Shown here one piece after another: positions 51,031-61,306 of a stretch of 64,000 bases of DNA. The notes beneath the pieces were generated by a model. The model was not told the origin of the DNA and made no database searches. It was given only the letters and a program-made list of their open reading frames with translations. Origin of the DNA: Burkholderiales bacterium (GTDB lineage Bacteria; Pseudomonadota; Gammaproteobacteria; Burkholderiales; SG8-39). The number at the start of each line of letters is the position of its first letter. Within the stretch, counting starts at the first letter, position 1. The stretch spans positions 229,265 through 293,264 of the forward strand of contig JACZJT010000052.1 of assembly GCA_014860445.1 (NCBI GenBank). The letters run 5' to 3'. The position numbers and the translations under genes were made by a program.

Positions 51031-51777
51031 TCAATGCGCGATGCCCTGCGCGCCGTCGATGTAAATCGTCTCCCCCGAGAGAAAGCGCAAGTCCTCGCGG
51101 AACAGGGCTGCGACCAGCCGTGCGACTTCCTCCGGGGTGCCGGGTTCGCCGTGCGGAATGCGCTTGTCCAGATAAGCACGCAGCGGCCCGGCTTCCAGCA
51201 CGTCGCGGTTCAGATCCGTCAGAATGTAGCCGGGCGCGACATCGACCACGCGTATGTTCTGCGACGCCCATTCGACTGCGAGACAGCGCGTGATCGCACC
51301 CACCGCCGCCTTGGAAGCGCAGTAGGCGAGATTGCGCTTGACGCCCATTTTGTCGAAGAATGAACCGATGTTGACAACCAAACCGCCGCCCGAACGCACA
51401 AGGTGCGGATACGCGGCACGCGCGACCGCAAATACCGCCGTCGCATTGATCGCCATCACACGCTCGTAATCCGCGGTCGTGAGTTCGGCACTTTTCGCAT
51501 CCGTGTGCAGGCCGGCGTTGTTCACCAGGCCAACCAGGCCGCCTTCCCCGTCGCCAGCGCCGGCGAGTGCGGCGGCCACAGCCTGCTCGTCGAGCACGTC
51601 GCAGCGCAAGGAAACAAGGCGTGCACGCAAACTGCCGTCGCCGCCGGCGTCGGGCAATCCCCCGCTGCGTGTCAGGCATGCGACGCGGTAGCCCTCACGG
51701 GCCAGCGCCAAAGCGATCGCGGCACCGATGCCCCGGTTTGCTCCGGTAACGGCCACCGTACCCTTTGCAGCTGCCAT
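51031..51777 (-). CDS. short-chain dehydrogenase/reductase (BadH-like candidate)
   Basis: A 248-residue classical SDR with the cofactor motif TGANRGIG (about 10-17), NNAG (about 88-91) and the catalytic triad seen as IGS, then YCASK, ending GETIYIDGAQG. The ATG at 51777 was chosen over an upstream start that adds 17 nonconserved residues. In context it would oxidise 2-hydroxycyclohexanecarboxyl-CoA to the 2-keto ester. It lies between dehydrogenase and hydratase genes, 7 bp after the latter's stop. Confidence 0.87.
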   Translation of the reverse strand: MAAAKGTVAVTGANRGIGAAIALALAREGYRVACLTRSGGLPDAGGDGSLRARLVSLRCDVLDEQAVAAALAGAGDGEGGLVGLVNNAGLHTDAKSAELTTADYERVMAINATAVFAVARAAYPHLVRSGGGLVVNIGSFFDKMGVKRNLAYCASKAAVGAITRCLAVEWASQNIRVVDVAPGYILTDLNRDVLEAGPLRAYLDKRIPHGEPGTPEEVARLVAALFREDLRFLSGETIYIDGAQGIAH

Positions 51778-51784
51778 GTGCGGC

Positions 51785-52552
51785 TCAGCGATCCTGGAAG
51801 CGCGGTTTGCGCTTTTCCATGAAGGCATTCATGCCCTCGGTCGCATCCTCGGTCTGGAACGCAAGCGTATTGAGGTCCGCCTCGATTTTCAGGCCTTCAT
51901 GCAGGGGTACGTCGAGCGCGCGTTTGACGGCATCGCGCGCGAGTCGCAGCGCGGGCAGGCCAAAGCCGCTGATTCCGCGGGCGAAGCCGATCGCGGCGGC
52001 CAGCGGATCCGCGTCCACGACCCGGTGCACCAGGCCGATGCGCAGCGCCTCTTCCGCATCCAGCGTGCGTCCGCTCATGATCATTTCCAGGGCGCGCGCT
52101 TCACCCACGGTGCGCGGCAGCCGCTGGGTTCCGCCGTAGCCCGGAATCAGTCCCAGCTTGATTTCCGGCAAGCCCAATTTCGCGGTCGCGACGGCGATGC
52201 GAAACGTGCAGGCGAGCGCAAGTTCCATCCCACCGCCGAATGCGTAGCCGTTGATGGCCGCGACCGAAAACATAGGCAGATCGTCCAGGCGCGCCAGCAC
52301 CGCTTGTCCGAAGGCGGCGTCGCGCCGCTGCTCGCTGAGGCTGCGACCGGTCAATTCCTTGATGTCCGCACCGGCGCAAAACGCCTTGGCACCCGCACCG
52401 GTAATTATCAGGGCGCGTGCGTCGCTCACCGCAACCTGATCGAAGGCTTGCGCCAAATCGCGCAGGACGGCTGCTGAAAGCGCATTGAGCGCCTCCTGCC
52501 GGTCCAGGGTGATCACCGCGAATTCGTCTTGCCGCGTCAGTTTCACGCTCAT
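51785..52552 (-). CDS. enoyl-CoA hydratase (BadK-like candidate)
   Basis: A 255-residue crotonase with both hydratase glutamates: GYAFGGGMELALACTFRIA and LPEIKLGLIPGYGGTQRLPR, and the oxyanion-hole segment FCAGADIKEL. In context it would hydrate cyclohex-1-ene-carboxyl-CoA. It lies 16 bp downstream of the CoA ligase gene in the operon. Confidence 0.9.
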   Translation of the reverse strand: MSVKLTRQDEFAVITLDRQEALNALSAAVLRDLAQAFDQVAVSDARALIITGAGAKAFCAGADIKELTGRSLSEQRRDAAFGQAVLARLDDLPMFSVAAINGYAFGGGMELALACTFRIAVATAKLGLPEIKLGLIPGYGGTQRLPRTVGEARALEMIMSGRTLDAEEALRIGLVHRVVDADPLAAAIGFARGISGFGLPALRLARDAVKRALDVPLHEGLKIEADLNTLAFQTEDATEGMNAFMEKRKPRFQDR

Positions 52553-52568
52553 GCCGGCCTCTTCGTAT

Positions 52569-54245
52569 CTATGCGGTTTTTTGGACTCCGCCCAGGCGGC
52601 ACGGAGTGGGTTGTATGCGGCTCTCGCGCGCCCACGCGACCAGTTCGCGCTTCAAGGTCTTGCCCGAAGCGGTCATCGGAAATTCGTTCATTACCAGGTA
52701 ATACTCGGGCATGTCGTACTTGGATAGGCCGGCGGCGTCGAGGTGCGCGAGCATCGCCTGCGCGTCCGGGGCCGGATCGGTCCTGGGAATGATGGCCAGG
52801 CAGACGCGTTCGCCCAGGCGCGCATCCGCAATCGGAAAGGCGACCGCCTTGGATACGCCGGGGTGACGATGCGCAAGATCTTCGATGCGGGCCGGGTAGA
52901 TGTTGTGGCCGCCGCGTATGATCAGATCCTTCATGCGCCCAACCACCTGCAGATTGCCGTTTGCGTCGAATCGTCCCAGGTCGCCGCTCATGAACCAGCC
53001 GTGCGCATTGAACGACGCCTCGGTGGCGCTTTGATTGCCGAAGTAACCCAGCGTAAGCAGCGCGCCGCGCCCGCCGATCTCGCCGATTTCGCCGGCGGCG
53101 ACCTCCACGTTGCGATCGTCCTGACGCCACAAGCGGATTTCGTAGCCGCTGCAGGCCCGTCCGCAGGTCGAGACGATGGTCCCGGCATCGTCATCGGGTA
53201 GCGTGTATTGGTGCGATCCGTTCTCGGTCATGCCGTAGACGTTTTGCGGCGTGACGCCGATCGCCAGAAAGCTGGCGGCAAGATCGCTGGGTATGGTGGC
53301 GCCGGCCATGTAAAACACCTTCACCCTTCCCAGCGCTTCCAGGCCGCGCGCGCGCATGCGTGCAAGCGTGTCTATCGCATGGGTCGGCACACCCATGACA
53401 TAGCTCGCCCCGGTCTGCGTGATCCAGTCGATCACATCCGCGCCCGCCGGCAGATCGTTCAGCACCATTTCGAATCCCGCCACCAGCGCCTGCGCGAGGC
53501 CCACGTTGGCGATATGGTGCGATGTCGGACTCAAGCTGAGCAGCACCGTGTCGGCATTATGCTTCCAGTCCTGCACCATGGCGCGTCCGTTCGCCAGCAG
53601 CGTGTTGTCCGAGTGCATCACGCCCTTGGGTGCGCCCGTGGTGCCGGAGGTGAATGCGAGATAGGTGATCTTGTCCGGATTCAGGTCGGGCGCAGGGCCG
53701 TCCGGCTGCGCCTGCGCTTGCGCTGGAAACGCATCGTCTCCGTCACCCGCCGCCGCTTGCCCGCGCGGCGCAAGTCGGTAGACGCGACGCATACCCGCAA
53801 GCGCGGGCGCTTCGGCGAAAATATCACGCCGCGCCGCGTCGGCACCATAACCCGATTGCGCCACCAGCGCGGCGCACTCGATACGGGCGAGCAATTCCAG
53901 CACTTCGCCGGTGGTGTAGTTCTGGTGCATCGACGGATTGCAGACGTAACCGTTGCGCGAGCACGCAAGCAGGATCACGATGGCCTCGACCCTGCTCGGT
54001 GTCCAGACGGAGACGCGCTGGCCCGGTTTTACGCCCGCCCGGTGCAAATCCCCGGCAACGTTGTCCACCCAGGCGAGCAGCTCGTTCCAGTTGAGCCGGT
54101 GCACGGCATCGCGCAGCGCATAGGCCTCGGGCCGCGCGGCGGCATGGTCGCGCAACAGGGAGTACAGCGTATCCTGCTGCCACAAATCCTGCGCATAGTA
54201 GTCGCGCGCGGTCTGCGGGTCGTGCAGCGTAAGTATCGTGCTCAC
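52569..54245 (-). CDS. acyl-CoA ligase, AMP-forming (AliA-like, cyclohexanecarboxylate-CoA ligase candidate)
   Basis: A 558-residue ANL-superfamily ligase. Motifs are the P-loop TSGTTGAPKGVMHS, the A5 motif YGMTENGS, the A7 motif SGDLGRFD and the catalytic lysine in PMTASGKTLKREL. The segment LACSRNGYVCNPSMHQNYT fits a group of alicyclic and aromatic carboxylate ligases as I recall them. In this operon it would activate the free acid before dehydrogenation. The ATG at 54245 gives a full-length N-terminus. The exact acid is not provable from sequence. Confidence 0.85.
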   Translation of the reverse strand: MSTILTLHDPQTARDYYAQDLWQQDTLYSLLRDHAAARPEAYALRDAVHRLNWNELLAWVDNVAGDLHRAGVKPGQRVSVWTPSRVEAIVILLACSRNGYVCNPSMHQNYTTGEVLELLARIECAALVAQSGYGADAARRDIFAEAPALAGMRRVYRLAPRGQAAAGDGDDAFPAQAQAQPDGPAPDLNPDKITYLAFTSGTTGAPKGVMHSDNTLLANGRAMVQDWKHNADTVLLSLSPTSHHIANVGLAQALVAGFEMVLNDLPAGADVIDWITQTGASYVMGVPTHAIDTLARMRARGLEALGRVKVFYMAGATIPSDLAASFLAIGVTPQNVYGMTENGSHQYTLPDDDAGTIVSTCGRACSGYEIRLWRQDDRNVEVAAGEIGEIGGRGALLTLGYFGNQSATEASFNAHGWFMSGDLGRFDANGNLQVVGRMKDLIIRGGHNIYPARIEDLAHRHPGVSKAVAFPIADARLGERVCLAIIPRTDPAPDAQAMLAHLDAAGLSKYDMPEYYLVMNEFPMTASGKTLKRELVAWARESRIQPTPCRLGGVQKTA

Positions 54246-54266
54246 CGTAGACGCTTCTTCGGCGGA

Positions 54267-55046
54267 CTAGTGACCGAACTTGTCCGTATCGGGCTTGCGC
54301 CGTTCACCGAAGGCCTGCGACAGTTCGTGCGACTCGTCGCTCTCCAGGTAACCGCGCAACAGCAGGTCGTGCGCCATGCGCGCGAGCCCTGCCACGCCGC
54401 CGTGGCGCGCGTTGAACGCGGCCTTGACCGAGGCCAGCGCAAACGCGCCGCGCTCAGCCACTTCCAGCGCCATCGCGCGCGTGGCGGTTTTCAGTTCGGC
54501 GTCGGGCACCACCTTGTTGATCAGGCCCATCTGCATCGCCTCTGCCGCGCTCATCTTCGGATTGCGGTACCAGATGTCCTTCGCGCGCTTCTTGCCGACC
54601 AGATCTTCCAGATACCAGGTGCCATAGCCCGCGTCGAAGCTGCCCATCATCGGCCCGACCTGGCGAAACACCGCGCTTTCCTTGGCGATGGTGAGATCGC
54701 ACACCATCTGCAGCACGTTGCCGCCGCCGACTGCGAATCCGTTGACCGATGCGATCACGGGTTTTTGCAGCCGGTCTATGCTCTCGTACATCTCCAGCGT
54801 CGGCAGCGTTCCCGCGTAAAGCGTGGTCTTCTCCATCCCTTCCTTGCGCCCGCCGATGCAGAAAAAGCGTTCGCCGGAGCCCGTGAGCACGATCACCCGG
54901 GTCCGGGTCTCGCGCCGGATGTCGTTGATGCAGTCGCGTATTTCGTGGCACATGCGCGGCGTGAACATGTTGCCGTCGTCCGGACGGTTGAGCGTGATGG
55001 TTCCGACCGGCCCGTCTTCCGCGTAAAGAATTTCCTCGTATGCCAT
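54267..55046 (-). CDS. badI: BadI/MenB-type crotonase (2-ketocyclohexanecarboxyl-CoA hydrolase-like)
   Basis: BadI hydrolytically opens 2-ketocyclohexanecarboxyl-CoA to pimelyl-CoA. This 259-residue protein has the length of BadI and the MenB/BadI hallmark QVGPMMGSFDAGYGTWYL (128-146, Asp138), plus VNGFAVGGGNVLQMVCDLTI and the ending RRKPDTDKF. One motif departs from MenB and BadI: GGDQ is GGRK here (65-68). It lies between a CoA-transferase and the CoA ligase. A ring-opening hydrolase is the best guess; a related carbocyclic 2-keto-acyl-CoA may be the true substrate. Confidence 0.78.
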   Translation of the reverse strand: MAYEEILYAEDGPVGTITLNRPDDGNMFTPRMCHEIRDCINDIRRETRTRVIVLTGSGERFFCIGGRKEGMEKTTLYAGTLPTLEMYESIDRLQKPVIASVNGFAVGGGNVLQMVCDLTIAKESAVFRQVGPMMGSFDAGYGTWYLEDLVGKKRAKDIWYRNPKMSAAEAMQMGLINKVVPDAELKTATRAMALEVAERGAFALASVKAAFNARHGGVAGLARMAHDLLLRGYLESDESHELSQAFGERRKPDTDKFGH

Positions 55047-55053
55047 GGCTTCC

Positions 55054-56304
55054 TCAGATGATCTGTCGGTTTCTCAATGCTTCGATGTCCGTGTCGGCAA
55101 GGCCCAGCAGTTCGCGCAAGACCGCGTCCGTCTGCTCTCCCAGACCCGGCGGCGGCAAACGGTAGGTTTCGGACGATTCGTCAATGCGTATGCCCAGGCC
55201 CACCTGCGGTATTGCCGTATCGAATGCCTGCACCGAATATAGCATCCCGCGCGCATGCAGCTCGCGGTCCGCGGCAACTTCGTCCAGCCGGTTGATCGGC
55301 CCGGCGGGAATGCGGTGACGTGCGAACAAATCCAGCCATGCATCGCGCTTGCGCTCCCGCAGTATCGATTGAATCCGCAGAACGATCTCGGGGCGCGCGT
55401 CGCGCCGGTCCTTGTTGGTGCGAAAACGCGCCTCGGCACCGTAGTCGGGTTCGCCCACCGCAGCCCAGAAGCGGCGCCAGATGCCGTCGTTTCCGAGCCC
55501 GAGGGTAAGCGGCTCGTCCGCGGTCTCGAAGGTCTGATAGACCGCCACCACGCTGTCGCGCGCGCCCGAGCGCCGCGGCAGCTCGCCAGAGCCGAGAAAC
55601 GATACCAGCCGCGGCGCCATGAAGCGCGTCATGCTTTCGACCATGGAGATGTCGATTGCGCAGCCCTTGCCGTCGACCCGGCGACGATACAGTGCGGCGG
55701 CGACCGCCATCGCCGCATCCATGCCAGCGAGCATGTCGGCCGCCGGCGTTCCGACTTTCTGTGGCGGGGCGCCCGCCTCGCCGGTCAAGTCCATTACCCC
55801 GCTGTAACCTTCCGCGATCAAATCGTAACTCGGCAGGTCGCTGCGCGCGCCCTGCACGCCGAAGCCGGTTATCGACACATGCACTAGCCCGGGACAAAGC
55901 GCCGACAGGCTCGCGTAATCTATGCCGAGCTTCTTCTGGCTGCGCCCGATCTGATTGGTGACAACGACGTCGTGTTGCGCCACCAGCGCGCGCAACAGCT
56001 CGAGTCCCTCGGGCTTGCTGAAATCGATGGTGACGCTGCGCTTGTTGCGGTTGACCGAAAGGAACCAAAGGGATTGCTGCGCGAGGAACGGCGGGCCCCA
56101 TCCGCGCGTGTCGTCACCTTCGCGCCGCTCCACCTTGATCACACTGGCGCCGAAATCGGCGAGCAGCAGCGTTGCGTATGGACCCGCGATGGAGGTGGTC
56201 AAATCGAGCACCCGCACGCCTTCGAGCAGGTGTATCGGGTTCGTGCCGGCGCCCTGCTTGTGCGGCAACTGGCTCAGCGGCAGCTTGCCCTCGGCGTCCC
56301 GCAT
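55054..56304 (-). CDS. CaiB/BaiF class III CoA-transferase (B)
   Basis: A 416-residue family III CoA-transferase and the first gene of the acyl-CoA operon. It has VLDLTTSIAGPYATLLLADFGA, KVERREGDDTRGWGPP, NRNKRSVTIDFSKPEG and the catalytic-aspartate segment LPSYDLIAEGYSGVMDLTG (Asp near 163). It differs clearly from CoA-transferase A at the other end of the operon. It could load the incoming acid from succinyl-CoA or another donor, giving an ATP-free alternative to the ligase. Confidence 0.88.
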   Translation of the reverse strand: MRDAEGKLPLSQLPHKQGAGTNPIHLLEGVRVLDLTTSIAGPYATLLLADFGASVIKVERREGDDTRGWGPPFLAQQSLWFLSVNRNKRSVTIDFSKPEGLELLRALVAQHDVVVTNQIGRSQKKLGIDYASLSALCPGLVHVSITGFGVQGARSDLPSYDLIAEGYSGVMDLTGEAGAPPQKVGTPAADMLAGMDAAMAVAAALYRRRVDGKGCAIDISMVESMTRFMAPRLVSFLGSGELPRRSGARDSVVAVYQTFETADEPLTLGLGNDGIWRRFWAAVGEPDYGAEARFRTNKDRRDARPEIVLRIQSILRERKRDAWLDLFARHRIPAGPINRLDEVAADRELHARGMLYSVQAFDTAIPQVGLGIRIDESSETYRLPPPGLGEQTDAVLRELLGLADTDIEALRNRQII

Positions 56305-56398
56305 TTGCGCTCCCCGTTGCCCAAGGTCTGTAACAATACGAGGGGATATCCCCCAAGGGGACGTCCTTCGGTGCGTCTCCCCTCGCGCTCCTCCAAGT
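56305..56398. promoter_or_regulatory. upstream region of the acyl-CoA operon
   Basis: It contains the perfect 12-bp palindrome GGGGATATCCCC (56342-56353) inside a larger inverted GAGGGGA...TCCCCTC. This may be an operator or part of a leader hairpin. No clear promoter boxes were found. Confidence 0.35.
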
Positions 56399-56431
56399 AA
56401 GCCCGTAACAAAACCATTTTTCTTACGGCTT
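56399..56431 (-). terminator. hairpin just after purA
   Basis: AAGCCGTAA (minus strand, 56431-56423) pairs with TTACGGGCTT (56408-56399) with one bulge and a 14-nt loop, immediately after the purA stop. No T-run follows; possible purA terminator separating it from the acyl-CoA operon. Confidence 0.4.
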
Positions 56432-56432
56432 G

Positions 56433-57776
<1,344 letters not shown>

Positions 57777-57808
57777 TCATCCTCTCCGACCCGCCACGGT
57801 ACGCAGCC

Positions 57809-58954
57809 TTAAATCTTTCTCACCTGCCATTTGCCTTTCTGCTTGACCAGCTTTCGCGCGCAGCGCCCATCTTCGCGCGCATCCTCGTGTCCCGGCAGAT
57901 CCTGAATCACCGTCTCCCCCGCGCGGCGCAGCCTGGCCACCGCGGCGTCGAGTGCGGCATCGCTTACCCGCGGCGCGCGTACGCAGCCGGCGGCCGGTTC
58001 GGCCGGCGCAAGACGCGCCAGGTCCAGCAGATAAAGCGTGAATCCCGTCGCCGGCCGGGCGCGTCCGAAAGCCTTGCCGACGCCGTCGTAGCGACCGCCG
58101 AGCGCGATCGCATTGGGCAATCTGGCGCAATACGCCGCGAACGTCGCACCGCTGTGGTAATGATAGCCGCGCAGATCGGCGAGATCGATGCTCACCGGTA
58201 TTTCCTGCATTGCCGTCAGCCGGTCGAGGTCGGCAAGCGCGCGCGTGATTTGCGCATGCTTGGGAAGCGCGCGCCTGGCGCGCGCAATCACGTCCCGGCC
58301 GCCGTAGAGTTCCGGCAACAACAGAATCGCAGCGCGCGTTGTCTTGCCCAGGCCCTTGGTCAGGACTTTCAGTCCCGATACATCCTTGGCCTGCAAAGCC
58401 GCGAACAAATCCGCTTCGAGTTCCGCTCCGACACGGCCGCGTTGCGCCAGCGCGCGGAAGACCGCCACGTGGCCGATGTCCAGGCGCACGCCGGGCAGCT
58501 TGCAAAGCTTCAGCGCCTGCTCCAGCAGCCGCTGTATTTCGAGGTCGCTTTCGATGCCCGCATGCCCGTATATCTCCGCACCGATCTGCAGCGGCTCGCG
58601 CGTCGAGGTCAGTCCGGCGGGCAGGGTATGCAGTACCGAGCCGCAGTAACAAAGCCTGGTCACGCCCTTGCGGTTGAGCAGATGCGCGTCGATGCGTGCC
58701 ACTTGCGGCGTAATGTCGGCCCTGAGGCCCATGGTGCGCCCGGACAACTGGTCGACCAGCTTGAAGGTGCGCAGGTCCATGTCGTGGCCGGTGCCGGTCA
58801 GCAGGGACTCGGTGTACTCCAGCAGGGGCGGCATGACCAGCTCGTAACCATGCACGCGAAACAGTTCGAGCAGCTGCGCGCGCAAGGACTCGATCCTGCG
58901 CGCTTCGGGCGGCAGGATGTCCTCGATGTATTCGGGCAATACCCAGTTACGCAT
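57809..58954 (-). CDS. hisZ: ATP phosphoribosyltransferase regulatory subunit HisZ
   Basis: HisZ is a catalytically inactive HisRS-like protein that activates the short form of HisG in histidine synthesis. The 381-residue protein has class II synthetase-like motifs ([43 protein letters not shown]) but no anticodon-binding domain. The order hisZ-purA after hflKC is standard for betaproteobacteria. Its presence predicts a short HisG elsewhere. Confidence 0.96.
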   Translation of the reverse strand: MRNWVLPEYIEDILPPEARRIESLRAQLLELFRVHGYELVMPPLLEYTESLLTGTGHDMDLRTFKLVDQLSGRTMGLRADITPQVARIDAHLLNRKGVTRLCYCGSVLHTLPAGLTSTREPLQIGAEIYGHAGIESDLEIQRLLEQALKLCKLPGVRLDIGHVAVFRALAQRGRVGAELEADLFAALQAKDVSGLKVLTKGLGKTTRAAILLLPELYGGRDVIARARRALPKHAQITRALADLDRLTAMQEIPVSIDLADLRGYHYHSGATFAAYCARLPNAIALGGRYDGVGKAFGRARPATGFTLYLLDLARLAPAEPAAGCVRAPRVSDAALDAAVARLRRAGETVIQDLPGHEDAREDGRCARKLVKQKGKWQVRKI

Positions 58955-59037
58955 GGGACAATACGGGGTGCGGGAAACACGCGTCGCGCGCGCAGGCGCC
59001 GGTCATGCCTTCGGTTTCGCTCCGCACCCTTCGCTCC

Positions 59038-59223
59038 TCACTTCGCAAATAACAACAGCAACAGACCTGCGATCATCGACGTCAGACCGAAAAAGCGGAT
59101 CTGCCCGTCGCTGAACTGGGTGATGCGGCGAAACGTCTCGCGCCATTGCGCCGGAAATAGAAACGGCAGCACGCCCTCGATCACCAACATCAAAGCGAAC
59201 GCCATGAGGAATGTGGTTGCCAC
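59038..59223 (-). CDS. DUF2065 small membrane protein
   Basis: A 61-residue protein with two hydrophobic helices (about 3-20, LMAFALMLVIEGVLPFLFP, and 42-60, FGLTSMIAGLLLLLFA). DUF2065 proteins are regularly located between hflC and hisZ or purA; function unknown. It begins 21 bp after the hflC stop. Confidence 0.88.
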   Translation of the reverse strand: MATTFLMAFALMLVIEGVLPFLFPAQWRETFRRITQFSDGQIRFFGLTSMIAGLLLLLFAK

Positions 59224-59243
59224 CTCAGGCGCCCCCGCGAACG

Positions 59244-60122
59244 CTACTTGCCGGCTTTGCCGGGGCCCTTGAGGTACTTGAAGAACTCGGAGTTGGGTTC
59301 CAGCACCAGTACATCACTGCGGTCCTTGAAGCTCGAGCGGTAGGCTTCGAGGCTGCGGTAAAAAGCGTAAAACTCGGCATCCTGTCCGTACGCCTGCGCG
59401 TAGGCGGCGGCGGCCTTTGCATCGCCCTCGCCCTTGATGCGCTGCGCCTCTTTGTAAGCGTTCGCGATGATCACTTCGCGCTCCTTGTCGGCCTCGGCGC
59501 GGATGCGCTCGGATGCCGCCGAGCCTTCGGAACGCAGCTGGTTGGCCACGCTTTTTCGCTCTGCGTCCATGCGTTTGTACACCGAGTCGCTCACTTCCTG
59601 CGGCAGATCGACGCGCTTCAGGCGCACGTCGATGATCTCGACACCGATCTGCTTGGCGTCCTGGTTGGCGCGCTCGCGCACGACCTTCATGATCACGTCG
59701 CGATCTTCCGACACCACTTCCTGCACGGTATGCTTGCCGAACTCCTCGCGCAGCGTCGCATTGACGGTCTGCGAAATGCGCGTCTGCGCCTGCACCTCGT
59801 CACCGACACTCTTGTAGTACTGGCGCGCATCGTTGATCCGCCACTTCACGAAGGTATCCACCAGCAGGTTCTTCTTCTCCGAAGTGATATAGCGCTCGGC
59901 GTCCGGCGTATCCATCGTGAGGATGCGCGCGTCGAAGTAGCGCACGTTCTGGATGAACGGCCACTTGAAATGAAGACCCGGGACCGTGATGACCTCTTTC
60001 ACTTCGCCCAATTGGAACACGATGGCGCGCTCGCGCTGGTCCACCGTGAACAGCGTCATACTGGTCAATACTGCTGCAGCCAGAACAAAGGCGAGCAGAA
60101 CTCCCATGCGGTTGTTCATCAT
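59244..60122 (-). CDS. hflC: FtsH protease modulator HflC
   Basis: HflC and HflK form a large membrane-anchored SPFH complex that encloses and restrains the FtsH protease. The 292-residue protein has one N-terminal transmembrane helix (about 7-24) and an SPFH/band-7 domain with VDQRERAIVFQLGEVK and the DVRLKRVDLP motif, followed by a long alanine/glutamate-rich helix (about 185-245). It overlaps hflK by 4 bp. Confidence 0.96.
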   Translation of the reverse strand: MMNNRMGVLLAFVLAAAVLTSMTLFTVDQRERAIVFQLGEVKEVITVPGLHFKWPFIQNVRYFDARILTMDTPDAERYITSEKKNLLVDTFVKWRINDARQYYKSVGDEVQAQTRISQTVNATLREEFGKHTVQEVVSEDRDVIMKVVRERANQDAKQIGVEIIDVRLKRVDLPQEVSDSVYKRMDAERKSVANQLRSEGSAASERIRAEADKEREVIIANAYKEAQRIKGEGDAKAAAAYAQAYGQDAEFYAFYRSLEAYRSSFKDRSDVLVLEPNSEFFKYLKGPGKAGK

Positions 60123-61306
60123 GGCCGGCTCTCTCTTTGTCTGTCACGCAGTGCGTCGCGCGAGCGCGCCGCGGAATTGGGATTCGACGTCGGTTCGACC
60201 AGCGACTGTCCCGATGCCGGCGATCCCGCCAGCGCCCCGCCCGACATCTGCATGATCTTGTCCAGCGGCAGGTAGAGCAGGTTGCCGGCGCTTTTCGCGT
60301 CGAGGAGAATCTTGCTGGTGCTGCTCATGATCTGCTGCACCGTTTCGATGTACATGCGGTTGCGCGTTACCTGCGGCGCCTTGTTGTACTCGGTAAGCAC
60401 CTGCTTGAAGCGACTGGCCTCGCCTTCCGCGTTTGCAAGAACGCGCTGGCGGTAGCCCTGCGCCTCTTCCGTAAGGCGCGAAGCCGCGCCCCTGGCCTTC
60501 GGCACCACATCGTTGAAGGCCTGGCCCTCGTTTTTCTGCCGCTCCAAGTCCTGCTTGGCCTTGACCGCGTCGTCGAATGCCGCCTGCACCTGCTCCGGCG
60601 GCTGGGCGTTCTGCATGGTGACCCGGCTGATCAGAATGCCGGTTTTGTAGCGGTCCAGAATGGACTGGATCAATTTCTGCGCTTCGTTCGCAACCTGTTC
60701 GCGACCTTCGTAGAGCACGAAGTCCATCTTGCTCGCACCGACGACTTCGCGAAACGCCGTTTCGGCCGCCTGCAGCACGGTGTCATCGGGCCGCTTGTTG
60801 TTGAACAGGTAATCCAGCGGGTCTTTCAGCGTGTATTGCACGGCGAACTGAATATCGATGATGTTCTCGTCGCCGGTGAGCATGATCGACTCTTTCGGCA
60901 CCTTGGTCTGGACGTTGTTGCGGTAACCGACCTCCACGGTGCGCACCGAGGAGAGATTCACAATTTCCTGCGTCTGGAACGGGAACGGCATCCGCCAGCG
61001 CAAGCCCGGGCTGGTGGTTTCAGAATACTTGCCGAAGGTGAACACCACACCGCGCGCTTTCTCGTCGACGGTATAGAAGCCGCTGCCCAGCCATACCACC
61101 AGCACCAGCGCAACCAGAAGGCCGGCACCGCCGCCGATCTGGCGCATGCTTGGCGGCTGGACCGAAGTAGGACCTCCTCCCCCGCCCCGTTTTCCGAACA
61201 TGCCGTTCAGCTTTTGGTTGAAGTTGCGCCATAACTCGTCCAGGTCCGGCGGGCCCTGATTGTTGCTCCCGCCTTTCTTGCCCCATTGCGGGTCGTTAAG
61301 TGACAT
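60119..61306 (-). CDS. hflK: FtsH protease modulator HflK
   Basis: The 395-residue partner of HflC. It has a glycine-rich, disordered N-terminus (about 1-50, RGGGGGPTSVQPP), one transmembrane helix (about 56-74) and the SPFH domain with VDEKARGVVFTFGKYSET and PGLRWRMPFPFQ. A long helix (about 250-320) follows. It overlaps hflX by 11 bp and is coupled to it. Confidence 0.96.
   Translation of the reverse strand: MSLNDPQWGKKGGSNNQGPPDLDELWRNFNQKLNGMFGKRGGGGGPTSVQPPSMRQIGGGAGLLVALVLVVWLGSGFYTVDEKARGVVFTFGKYSETTSPGLRWRMPFPFQTQEIVNLSSVRTVEVGYRNNVQTKVPKESIMLTGDENIIDIQFAVQYTLKDPLDYLFNNKRPDDTVLQAAETAFREVVGASKMDFVLYEGREQVANEAQKLIQSILDRYKTGILISRVTMQNAQPPEQVQAAFDDAVKAKQDLERQKNEGQAFNDVVPKARGAASRLTEEAQGYRQRVLANAEGEASRFKQVLTEYNKAPQVTRNRMYIETVQQIMSSTSKILLDAKSAGNLLYLPLDKIMQMSGGALAGSPASGQSLVEPTSNPNSAARSRDALRDRQRESRP

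Noticed and set aside
49885..51363. 492-codon plus-strand frame opposite the acyl-CoA dehydrogenase and SDR
   Set aside because: Antisense shadow with no family features.
53208..55061. 617-codon plus-strand frame opposite the CoA ligase and BadI-like genes
   Set aside because: Despite its length it is antisense to two well-conserved enzymes and is rich in His/Arg/Gln typical of antisense translation.
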